64,000 nucleotides of DNA from Mycolicibacterium flavescens (lineage in GTDB: Bacteria > Actinomycetota > Actinomycetes > Mycobacteriales > Mycobacteriaceae): NCBI RefSeq assembly GCF_001722335.1, contig NZ_MIHA01000005.1:1-64000 (forward strand). Reading direction: 5' to 3'. The notes below the pieces were generated by a model that saw only the letters and a program-made list of their open reading frames with translations, was not told the origin of the DNA and searched no databases. This document shows positions 57,570 to 64,000 of this stretch, piece by piece. Within the stretch, counting starts at the first letter, position 1; every line of letters starts with the position of its first letter. The position numbers and the translations under genes are program-made.

Positions 57570-57938
57570 CTACAACACCTCCGGAGCCAGCGAGACGATC
57601 TTCATGAAGCGCTTCTCGCGCAGTTCGCGACCGACCGGCCCGAAGATGCGCGTGCCGCGCGGGTCGTTGTCGGCCTTGATGATGACGGCGGCGTTCTCGT
57701 CGAACTTGATGTAGCTGCCGTCGGCGCGGCGGCGCTCCTTGACGGTGCGCACGATGACGGCCTTGACGATCTCGCCACGCTTGACGTTGCCGCCGGGGAT
57801 GGCTTCCTTGACGGTCGCCACGATGACGTCGCCGATGCCGGCATAGCGCCGCGACGATCCGCCGAGCACGCGGATGCACAGGATCTCCCTGGCGCCCGTG
57901 TTATCGGCGACCTTCACCCGCGATTCCTGCTGAATCAC
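57570..57938 (-). CDS. rplN: 50S ribosomal protein L14 (uL14)
   Basis: 122 residues from a GTG at 57938 ([20 protein letters not shown]), with AGGAG seven bases upstream. Conserved [21 protein letters not shown] and [23 protein letters not shown]. First gene of the spc block here; rpsQ and the S10 operon are expected beyond atsA. The 332 bases upstream hold two GACACGCCGC repeats but no gene. Confidence 0.98.
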   Translation of the reverse strand: MIQQESRVKVADNTGAREILCIRVLGGSSRRYAGIGDVIVATVKEAIPGGNVKRGEIVKAVIVRTVKERRRADGSYIKFDENAAVIIKADNDPRGTRIFGPVGRELREKRFMKIVSLAPEVL

Positions 57939-58127
57939 TCGATCTCCTGACCTGGATTTTCGTATGCACGCCAGATACCGACCTGGTCGTACGCGGTCTT
58001 GCTGTTGCCGAAGAGCACGCGGGGCCTGCCGCACGCGACTGGCCGAGGTCTGCCCAAGGCAACCGCCTGATTCTATGGGAGGACCTGCAGGAAACCAAAT
58101 CGCCGCTGATCAGGCGCCCCTCGTTGC

Positions 58128-58189
58128 GGCGAGCGTGCGCGCCTGCACACGACACGCCGCCCATTTTCCTTCATCTGTGCACGCTCGCG
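58128..58189. repeat. GACACGCCGC-core intergenic repeat, copy 2
   Basis: It begins GGCGAGCGTGCGCGCCTGCA, contains ACGACACGCCGCCCATTTTC, and ends GTGCACGCTCGCGG; the two ends are complementary (GCGAGCGTGC/GCACGCTCGC). Same orientation as the 49539 copy. Confidence 0.7.
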
Positions 58190-58193
58190 GCGC

Positions 58194-58256
58194 GGTGAGC
58201 GTGCGCAACGGCTGCCCAATTCGCGGCGTGTCGAGAGGCAAACGCGCCCGCTCGCC
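58194..58256. repeat. GACACGCCGC-core intergenic repeat, copy 3 (inverted)
   Basis: Its reverse complement begins GGCGAGCGGGCGCGTTTGCC, contains GACACGCCGCGAATTGGGC, and ends GCGCACGCTCACC. It lies four bases from copy 2 in opposite orientation, making a tail-to-tail pair. Confidence 0.7.
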
Positions 58257-58270
58257 ACGATAAGCACTGG

Positions 58271-58936
58271 TCAGGGGATGACGATGGCGAAGTCGGCCAG
58301 CAGTGGCGAGGTCAGCGGGTCGAACGCCCCGCGCGCCGGCGCCTCGACGTGCACCGCCACCAGATAGTTGGACGCCCGCGCCGGGATGTGCGCGATCCGG
58401 TCGCCGAACGTGACCGCCTGCTGCGGTGGCTCCGCCCACGAGCCGAGCAGTTTCTGTCCGCTGAACCCGCACAGCGCGCCCGGCAGCACGCTGATGCTGC
58501 TGACCGCCGACGCCTCGAGCGCGTCGTCTGCGTACCGCTGGAACGCCTCGCCCGGGTCCAGCGACGTCCGCTCGATCGTCACGGTGGCCGACTCGCCGTC
58601 GGGTCCGGCCAGCCGGGCGCCGACGTCGTCGTCGCCCGCGCTGGTCGACCATCCATTCGGCAGCGCGACGGTGACCGTCGGCGCCTCGGGGTCGTCGACC
58701 GACGCGGTGACGCCGACCGGCGGCGGGTCTTCGACCTCGCACGCGGCCGGGGTGGCGCCGGTGGTGGGGACGACGCCGGGCTGCTCATCGGCGGGGGCGC
58801 CGGGCGGCGGGCCCGGGATGGGGCGCCCGCTCGACGACGGCGCGGCACCGGGCTGATCGACGACGGGCGATCCGGTCACGGTGCTCGCGCACGCGCACAG
58901 CAGCAGGCCCGCCGAAGCGATCACCGCCCGCTTCAT
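58271..58936 (-). CDS. Putative lipoprotein, LpqN/LpqT-like
   Basis: 221 residues. The signal peptide MKRAVIASAGLLLCACAS has a lipobox-like LLLCAC with Cys at about 14 or 16. A Pro/Gly/Ser-rich linker follows (25-60). The folded domain from about 70 contains VTVALPNGWS, ATVTIERTSLDPGEAFQRYADDAL and a C-terminal NYLVAVHVEAP, resembling mycobacterial LpqN/LpqT lipoproteins of unknown precise role. It lies 27 bases after atsA on the same strand and may be co-transcribed. Confidence 0.75.
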   Translation of the reverse strand: MKRAVIASAGLLLCACASTVTGSPVVDQPGAAPSSSGRPIPGPPPGAPADEQPGVVPTTGATPAACEVEDPPPVGVTASVDDPEAPTVTVALPNGWSTSAGDDDVGARLAGPDGESATVTIERTSLDPGEAFQRYADDALEASAVSSISVLPGALCGFSGQKLLGSWAEPPQQAVTFGDRIAHIPARASNYLVAVHVEAPARGAFDPLTSPLLADFAIVIP

Positions 58937-58963
58937 CCCGGCAATCGGTCTGCCCTCCGGTGC

Positions 58964-61315
58964 TCAGTCCCTCGCGAACGCCCGCGCGAACTCCTTCTCC
59001 AGGTCCACGAACGGTTTGCCGGAGACGTCGACGTTCACCTGTGCGATCGTGCCACCGGTGAACGGGAACGGTGGGGCGTATGCGCGAGAGACCGGGGATC
59101 CGGTGTTGCGCCCCACGCTGAGCGCCGCCGACGCCAGCCCGAACGTGCCGGGATGCACCCGCATCCCCGACAGCGCCGCGACCTGCCGGTCGTCGATGTA
59201 GAGCGCGGTGTCGCCGATGGGCGTGTGACTGCCCTCGGCGGTCCCGGTGCGCGTGAACGCGACGCCGAAGGTGTGGCGGCCCAACGTAACTGGGTCGGGC
59301 GACGACAGCGTCTGCTCCTCTTCACCGAGGAAGTTGTACACGTAGTGCAGTCGACCGTCCTGACAGAAAAGCACATGGCCGCCGTGCGCGCCGCCGTGTT
59401 TGATCACCACGCCCTCGACGCCGGGGTCGTCGACGGTCACGTCGGCGATCAGCGCGAACGAGCGGCCCTGCAGTTCCACCGAGGCGCCCGCACCGACGTC
59501 GGCGGTGCCCGGGTAGTACGAGTACGACGTCCGCGCACCCGCCAGGTGCGGACGCCACCGGCCCAGCGTCTCGAGGATGTTCAGGTCGCCGAGCGGCAGC
59601 CCGTTGTAGCGTTCGGCCTCGGCGAACCACAGCTTGACGAGTTCGTCGAGTTTCTCCGGGTTTTCGGCCGCCAAGTCGTGGCACTGGCTGCGGTCGGCCT
59701 CGATGCGGAACAGCTCCCAGCGGTCCTTGTCGAAATGCGACCACCCGGCCGGCGATGCGGCGTGCACGGCGCTGGCGAACCACCCGTCGTGCCAGATCCC
59801 GCGTGTGCCCAGCATCGTGTAGAACTGCGTGTGCTTGTCGGTCTGCGCCGACGGATCATCGAGGGCCGCTTTGAAACTCACCCCGTCGAGCGGTTTCTGC
59901 GCGACGCCGCGGACGGTCTCGGGCGGGGCGATGCCCAGCAGGTCGTACACCGTCGGCGTGATGTCGCAGACGTTGACGTAGGTGTCGCGGACTTCGCCGT
60001 GCGCGGCGATTCCGTTGGGCCAGCTGATGATCGCGGGATCGGCGATGCCACCCTCGTGGGAGGCGTAGCGCTTGTAGAGCTTGTAGGGCGTGTTGAACGC
60101 CATCGCCCAGCCGATCGGATAGTGGTTGTAGGTTTCCGGCCCGCCGAGGTTGTCGATCAGCTTGAGTCCGTCCTCGACGGTGTCGATGTATCCGTTGAAG
60201 AACTTCACCTCGTTGACCGAACCGTTCGGCCCGCCCTCACCGCTGGCGCCGTTGTCGGAGATCACCACGATGATCGTGTTGTCGAGTTGGCCCGACTCAT
60301 CGAGGTAGTCAATGATGCGCCCGAGTTCGGCGTCGGTGTAGCTCAGGAACCCGGCGAACACCTCGGCCATCCGGGTGAACAGCCGCTTCTCCTCGTCGCT
60401 CAGCGAATCCCACGGCCGCACCGTGTCCTGCTCGGGCCACGGTTCGCCGTTGGGCCCCTTGATGTCCTGATACGGGTTGACGGGTGAGAGCTCGGTGTCG
60501 GGCGGAACGATGCCGAGCTTCTTCTGGTTCTCGAGCACGATCTCGCGGTACCGCTCGTAGCCCATGTCGAACTTGCCGGCGTAGCGGTCGGCCCACTCCT
60601 TGAAGACGTGGTGCGGGGCGTGTCCGGCACCCGGGCAGACGTAGGAGAACCACGGCTTGTCCGGCGCGATCACCTTGGCGTCGCGGATGAACTCGATGGT
60701 CTTGTCGGCCAGGTCGTGCGACAGGTGGTAGCCGTCTTCCGGTGACGCCGGCGGGGCGACGGGATGGTTGTCGTAGACCAGTTCGGGATACCACTGGTCG
60801 GTCTCGCCGCCCATGAACCCGTAGAACCGCTCGAACCCGCGGGAGAGCGGCCAATGTCGTTTGGTTGACGCGAGATTGGACTCTTCGATCGGCGTCAGGT
60901 GCCACTTGCCGACGCAGTAGGTGTTGTAGCCGCTTTCGGCCAGCACCTCCGAGAGCAGCGCGGTGTCGAACGGGATGCGGCCGTTGAAGCCGGGGAAGCC
61001 GTCGGTGAACTCCTCGATGGTCGCCATCCCCACCGTCGTCGGGTTGCGTCCGGTCAGCAGCGACGCGCGCGTCGGCGAGCACAGCGCGGTGGTGTGGAAC
61101 TGCGACAGGCGCACACCCCGGTCGGCGATCCGGCTCATCGTCGGCATCTCGACCAGCCCGCCGAAGCAGTCCCAGGTGGCGATGCCCACGTCGTCCCACA
61201 CCACGTACAGCACGTTCGGGGCGCCTTCGGGCGCGGTCGGTGCGGCGTACGGCCCCCAGTCCGGTTCCGAGTCACGGATGTCCAGTTCGATTCTGCCGTT
61301 GAATTCCGTTGTCAT
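58964..61315 (-). CDS. atsA: Arylsulfatase (type I, formylglycine-dependent)
   Basis: 783 residues from the ATG at 61315 with GAGGACGG upstream; an open frame to 61735 is not needed and runs over the next gene. Alkaline-phosphatase superfamily: metal-binding VVWDDVG (Asp 41, 42), and Cys79 in CSPTRASLLTG, the site converted to formylglycine. Later GKWHLTPIEE, SDNGASGEGG and DPAIISWPNG supply further active-site residues. It hydrolyses sulfate esters. M. tuberculosis AtsA (Rv0711) has the same neighbours and length, about 787. The formylglycine-generating enzyme gene that follows it there is not present here. Confidence 0.93.
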   Translation of the reverse strand: MTTEFNGRIELDIRDSEPDWGPYAAPTAPEGAPNVLYVVWDDVGIATWDCFGGLVEMPTMSRIADRGVRLSQFHTTALCSPTRASLLTGRNPTTVGMATIEEFTDGFPGFNGRIPFDTALLSEVLAESGYNTYCVGKWHLTPIEESNLASTKRHWPLSRGFERFYGFMGGETDQWYPELVYDNHPVAPPASPEDGYHLSHDLADKTIEFIRDAKVIAPDKPWFSYVCPGAGHAPHHVFKEWADRYAGKFDMGYERYREIVLENQKKLGIVPPDTELSPVNPYQDIKGPNGEPWPEQDTVRPWDSLSDEEKRLFTRMAEVFAGFLSYTDAELGRIIDYLDESGQLDNTIIVVISDNGASGEGGPNGSVNEVKFFNGYIDTVEDGLKLIDNLGGPETYNHYPIGWAMAFNTPYKLYKRYASHEGGIADPAIISWPNGIAAHGEVRDTYVNVCDITPTVYDLLGIAPPETVRGVAQKPLDGVSFKAALDDPSAQTDKHTQFYTMLGTRGIWHDGWFASAVHAASPAGWSHFDKDRWELFRIEADRSQCHDLAAENPEKLDELVKLWFAEAERYNGLPLGDLNILETLGRWRPHLAGARTSYSYYPGTADVGAGASVELQGRSFALIADVTVDDPGVEGVVIKHGGAHGGHVLFCQDGRLHYVYNFLGEEEQTLSSPDPVTLGRHTFGVAFTRTGTAEGSHTPIGDTALYIDDRQVAALSGMRVHPGTFGLASAALSVGRNTGSPVSRAYAPPFPFTGGTIAQVNVDVSGKPFVDLEKEFARAFARD

Positions 61316-62030
61316 ACCGTCCTCGTCGTCGCTGACCAATCCTGGTCCGCAATCTACCCGGTCGGGTCTCGGTGAGTTGACGAATTGACGACGACGTAGT
61401 AAACGCCCTGCGGTAGAGCCACCACTGCACAAGTGCCAGCGGCACGGTCCATCCCAGCCAGCCGCCCAGCCCCGCAACGAACCACAGATAGTGCTGGCCG
61501 TTGCCGTCAAATAGGTTGTGGTACAACGGGTCACCCACCCTAAACAGCACCGGCCCCCAGATCCGGTTGGTGATGATCGACAACGCCAGCGTCGCGCTGC
61601 GCAGCATGTGCCGACGGTGGTCGGCCACCCGGCCCTGTCGGCCGGCACAGAAACCCGCCGCGGTGAACCAGAGCCACAATGCCGCAAGGAGAACATTGCT
61701 GACCGCGAGCGCGGGACCGAACGGCGTCGCCGCACCGATGACCAGCGCCGAAAGTGCAGCCGGAATCGTCGTCGCGACGTAGATGCGCCCCGCGTGCCGG
61801 TGCAGCGTGGGCCGGCGCGCGCGCAGCCGGGGCCAGAGCTGGACGACGACGGCGGCCATCGCGACCCCGCCGAGCAGCACGTGTCCGACGAGCAGCGGGT
61901 AGTACAGCGGGAACGTCGCGGGCACCCGGGTGCTGCCGACGAAATAGGGGGGCAGCGAGTAGGTCAGGAAAGCGACGACCAGGACCGCGAGCGCCGGGGG
62001 CCACCATCGAGACAGTTGTGCGTATGTCAT
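61272..62030 (-). CDS. DUF2306-family membrane protein
   Basis: 252 residues from the ATG at 62030 (a GTG at 62036 is possible). Seven to eight hydrophobic helices; His-containing segments VGHVLLGGVAMAAVVVQLWP, HRHAGRIYVATTIPAAL and DHRRHMLRSATLALSIITNRIW are typical of DUF2306 proteins, which may be haem or quinone-linked. The last 14 codons overlap the atsA start by 44 bases in another frame. Its start sits inside tandem palindromes shared with the divergent TetR gene, so it is the probable target of that regulator. Confidence 0.8.
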   Translation of the reverse strand: MTYAQLSRWWPPALAVLVVAFLTYSLPPYFVGSTRVPATFPLYYPLLVGHVLLGGVAMAAVVVQLWPRLRARRPTLHRHAGRIYVATTIPAALSALVIGAATPFGPALAVSNVLLAALWLWFTAAGFCAGRQGRVADHRRHMLRSATLALSIITNRIWGPVLFRVGDPLYHNLFDGNGQHYLWFVAGLGGWLGWTVPLALVQWWLYRRAFTTSSSIRQLTETRPGRLRTRIGQRRRGRYDNGIQRQNRTGHP

Positions 62031-62053
62031 ACGCACAGAGCGTACGGCATACG
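62021..62053. promoter_or_regulatory. Tandem palindromic operators between DUF2306 and tetR genes
   Basis: CGTATG-T-CATACG (62021-62033) is a perfect palindrome over the DUF2306 start codon. CGTACG-G-CATACG (62041-62053) is the same word with one mismatch, 20 bases on. Between them, TACGCT on the minus strand (62044-62039) could be the -10 of a leaderless DUF2306 transcript. Strong TetR operator candidate. Confidence 0.75.
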
Positions 62054-62073
62054 CACCGCTCTGCGCAGTGGGT

Positions 62074-62079
62074 TAGGCT
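62074..62079 (+). promoter_or_regulatory. Candidate -10 of the tetR gene
   Basis: TAGGCT fits TAnnnT and ends eight bases before the ATG at 62088; no ribosome binding site is evident, suggesting a leaderless transcript. Confidence 0.35.
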
Positions 62080-62087
62080 CGGCGGCG

Positions 62088-62774
62088 ATGACCGAACCGC
62101 TGCCCCGCCCGCTGGAGATTCTCTGGCGCGAAACGCCGCCGCCCGGCCGGCGCGCCGGGCTGACGCGGCAGAGCATCGTCGAGGCCGCGATCGCGTTGGC
62201 CGACGACGCCGGCCTGTCCGCGCTGTCGATGGCCAGGCTGGCCGAACGCCTCGGCTGCGGCACCATGTCGCTGTATCGGCACGTCGCCAACAAGGACGAG
62301 CTGCTCACGTTCATGCTGTCCGCGGCGGTGGGTTCGCCACCACCGGGCAAGCCCGCGGATTGGACTGCGGCGTTGACCGATTGGGCGTTCGGGCTGTGGG
62401 AGGTCTATCACCGCCACCCGTGGATCCTGCGGGCCACAGCGGTGGGCCCTCCGGCGGATCCGGGGCAGTTGGCGTGGCTGGACGCCGGGTTGAGCACCCT
62501 GGCGACCACCGGGCTGTCCGAACGCGACAAGTTCGCCGCGGTGATGGCGATCCTGCACTTCACCCGCGGAGCGGCCGCCCTCGACATCGAGGCCGCCAAC
62601 ACGGACTGGCCTGAGTACCCGGCGCTGCTGCGGACGCTCATCGACCGCGACCGGTTTCCCGCGGTCGCCGCCGCACTCGACGGCGGCGTGTTCGACGCCG
62701 CCAAGGCCGATCCGCGAGCCGACTTCCGGTCGGGGCTGAACCAACTGCTCGACGGTATCGCCGCGCGGGTCTAG
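62088..62774 (+). CDS. TetR-family transcriptional regulator
   Basis: 228 residues. The N-terminal DNA-binding domain is GLTRQSIVEAAIALADDAGLSALSMARLAERLGCGTMSLYRHVANKDELLTFML in outline (about 24-78). The C-terminal ligand domain of the TetR_C type includes AWLDAGLSTLATTGLSERDKFAAVMAILHFTRGAA. It is divergent from the DUF2306 gene with tandem palindromes between. The TAG stop (62772-62774) is completed by the left end of a MITE-like element. Confidence 0.9.
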   Translation: MTEPLPRPLEILWRETPPPGRRAGLTRQSIVEAAIALADDAGLSALSMARLAERLGCGTMSLYRHVANKDELLTFMLSAAVGSPPPGKPADWTAALTDWAFGLWEVYHRHPWILRATAVGPPADPGQLAWLDAGLSTLATTGLSERDKFAAVMAILHFTRGAAALDIEAANTDWPEYPALLRTLIDRDRFPAVAAALDGGVFDAAKADPRADFRSGLNQLLDGIAARV

Positions 62775-62957
62775 TGTCCTGAGTCGAAAGTTCAGACACA
62801 GCAGTGCGCGGGCTTCGGACCGGCCACATGGTGTCGACGTTCTTCGAGATCTGCACGAGGGCTGTGAAACCGCGCTGGTAACGACCCTCATGCAGATCTC
62901 GCGGCCGAAATGACCCATGACGATGTACTGCACCCGATTTAATGACTCAGGACACTA
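62772..62957. mobile_element. MITE-like element with terminal inverted repeats, flanked by TA
   Basis: CTAGTGTCCTGAGTC (62771-62785) and GACTCAGGACACTAG (62944-62958) are exact reverse complements. Taking TA (62772-62773 and 62956-62957) as target duplication leaves 182 bp with 12-bp terminal repeats (GTGTCCTGAGTC). Inside, CGAGATCTGCACGAGGG and CCCTCATGCAGATCTCG form a second inverted repeat around the centre. No transposase is encoded, so it would move with a partner enzyme; TA targeting suggests the IS630/mariner group. Confidence 0.7.
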
Positions 62958-64000
62958 GCTCTCCGGGGCGGGCTCATTGACCCGGTACAGCCGCCAGGTC
63001 GGTTGGCTGTCACCGTCGTTGGGGATCTCGAGTTCCAGCGTCGCGATGTCGGCGCCGGTGTCGTACAGGGTCGGGTACCGCACGTTGAGCGCGTCGGACA
63101 CCCCGCGCCCGGTCGGCGGCACGGCGAGCAGATACTCCACACCCAGGCTGACCGGGTCGTTGAGCAGCTCGGTGAAGTCCGGGTCCGACGGCACCACGAA
63201 CGTCTTCGGCCGCTTCGAGGCCGCCACCACCGCGAAGCCGTACACCGTGTCGGTGATCACCGAACTCTCCGGCAGGTCCAGGCCGTCGAGGTAGCGCGCG
63301 ATGTCGCGTTCGGTGGAAAACGTTGCCGCGACCCGCCGTTCGACGGCCCCGCGTTCGGTGACATCGCCGGGATCGGGCGCCAGCACCGCGGCCAGCGCGT
63401 ACTCCTGCGGCGCGTACTTCGGCAGGCTCATCCCCCACGCCGAGACCGGAACCGTGACCGCGAACACCAGCGCGACCGGCGCATAAGCCACCCATCCGCG
63501 GTGCTTCGGCGGCTGCGCCGGCATCGGCGGCGCGTACCGACCCGGCCGTTTGAAGCGGGCGAACCCCCGTTCGGGCACCGCCATCATCGCCAGGCACGCG
63601 GCGAACGGGATCGCCGCGATGTAGAACCGCAGGAACGGGAACGTCGACCCCGACGCGTAGCTGTACACCTGGAACGCCAGCACACCACCGTAGAGCGCCA
63701 GCGGGACGATCAGCGTCGGCCAGTAGGGCCGGCGCAGCCGAAGCACCCCGGCCCACACCGCCAGCGGGATCAGCGTGGGCGCCAGCAGCATCACGCACGT
63801 GAGACCGAACAGCACCCCACCTCCGAAATCGACTGTGGGCGTGCCCGACTGCTGCAGGATCGCCGCGTTGCCGTACTGGGAGGTGAACTGCGCGAACGGT
63901 TCACCGGTGATCAGCCAACTCGCCACCGCCCAGCCGAAAAACGACGCCAGGCCCGGCCCGCTGACCAGCAGAAGGTCCAGCAGCGCACGGCGCAGTCGCG
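62955..64000 (-). CDS. Polytopic membrane protein, GT-C/PMT-like (5' truncated by window edge)
   Basis: The frame runs open to the right edge, at least 348 residues, and its TAG stop is partly made by the MITE-like element. Residues near the edge read LLDLLLVSGPGLASFFGWAVASWLITGEPFAQFTSQYGN, then membrane helices (FGLTCVMLLAPTLIPLAVWAGVL, LIVPLALYGGVLAFQVYSYASG, FLRFYIAAIPFAACLAMMAV, VAYAPVALVFAVTVPVSAWG). A C-terminal extracytoplasmic domain follows with DTVYGFAVVAASKRPKTFVVPSDPDFTELL. The layout resembles mycobacterial GT-C type or uncharacterised polytopic proteins; the catalytic N-terminus is missing, so the function is open. Confidence 0.65.
   Translation of the reverse strand, partial: RLRRALLDLLLVSGPGLASFFGWAVASWLITGEPFAQFTSQYGNAAILQQSGTPTVDFGGGVLFGLTCVMLLAPTLIPLAVWAGVLRLRRPYWPTLIVPLALYGGVLAFQVYSYASGSTFPFLRFYIAAIPFAACLAMMAVPERGFARFKRPGRYAPPMPAQPPKHRGWVAYAPVALVFAVTVPVSAWGMSLPKYAPQEYALAAVLAPDPGDVTERGAVERRVAATFSTERDIARYLDGLDLPESSVITDTVYGFAVVAASKRPKTFVVPSDPDFTELLNDPVSLGVEYLLAVPPTGRGVSDALNVRYPTLYDTGADIATLELEIPNDGDSQPTWRLYRVNEPAPES

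Larger units (their letters stand above)
57939..58270. other. Gene-free interval upstream of rplN
   Basis: 332 bases between rplN and the lipoprotein gene. It holds two inverted GACACGCCGC-type repeats (58128-58256). The 190 bases nearest rplN should carry the spc promoter, but no confident -35/-10 pair was found. No tRNA or small gene is seen. Confidence 0.6.

Noticed and set aside
61316..61735. N-terminal extension of the arylsulfatase
   Set aside because: The extension is antisense-like in composition, runs through the DUF2306 gene, and the known AtsA N-terminus begins at 61315 with a ribosome binding site.

Overview
The window is a high-GC actinobacterial chromosome segment whose gene content and order point to a rapidly growing Mycobacterium (Mycolicibacterium group). 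Diagnostic features are the ESX-4 genes mycP4/eccB4, tandem cutinases, mycobacterial rmlB/rmlC, sigL-rslA, an mmsA-fadE9-mmsB operon, the tandem SAM-dependent methyltransferase family, sppA lacking a membrane anchor, and atsA next to the spc ribosomal operon. The gene neighbourhood comparisons to M. tuberculosis rest on remembered gene order; no search was run.

Layout. 1-1511: end of the ESX-4 locus (mycP4 tail, eccB4). 1575-10432: an accessory module of a polyprenyl diphosphate synthase and an unknown protein, divergent from a tightly overlapped four-gene operon (two unknown proteins, a class III cyclase/AAA ATPase, an FAD amine-oxidase-like enzyme). 10429-13664: a CGNR regulator divergent from an EamA transporter, then two secreted cutinases. 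13720-18483: the alpha ribosomal operon on the minus strand (infA-rpmJ-rpsM-rpsK-rpsD-rpoA-rplQ-truA). 18765-23735: a cyclic-nucleotide-domain histidine kinase, a response regulator fused to a TrxR-like flavoprotein, and two LLM (F420-type) oxidoreductases. 24518-26109: rmlB-rmlC for dTDP-L-rhamnose. 26200-29806: valine catabolism. 29810-35567: nitroreductase, HAD hydrolase, a NarL-type two-component system, and a MarR/NmrA divergent pair. 35046-41169: sigL-rslA followed on the same strand by a compact TPP enzyme/SRPBCC/KAS III/aminotransferase/MarR unit that looks like an undescribed small biosynthetic cluster. 41256-43808: a MarR regulator, a Fur-family regulator and a catalase. 43845-46531: secY-adk-map. 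46796-49534: three tandem methyltransferases. 49623-53582: sppA, a cysteine-rich HTH regulator divergent from two membrane proteins, and a DUF732 secreted protein. 53700-57938: the spc ribosomal operon (rplN to rplO). 58271-64000: a lipoprotein, atsA arylsulfatase, a DUF2306 protein divergent from a TetR regulator, a small MITE-like element, and a truncated membrane protein.

Regulatory DNA is unusually readable. It includes a SigL-type promoter before sigL, paired identical palindromes in the MarR/NmrA gap, a perfect palindrome over the mmsA promoter, tandem palindromes between DUF2306 and tetR, and a palindrome-rich region before the Fur gene. Several genes have a TAnnnT -10 hexamer 6-8 bases before the start codon, as in mycobacterial leaderless transcripts.

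The strongest leads are: (i) the unit downstream of sigL-rslA, which includes a KAS III homologue lacking its usual catalytic His; (ii) the prenyl-synthase/flavoenzyme module that carries its own cyclase/ATPase; (iii) the kinase plus Cys-less TrxR-fused response regulator; (iv) a 182-bp element with terminal inverted repeats that split two convergent genes sharing a CTAG stop while regenerating both stop codons; and (v) several families of intergenic palindromes, mostly at convergent gene ends.
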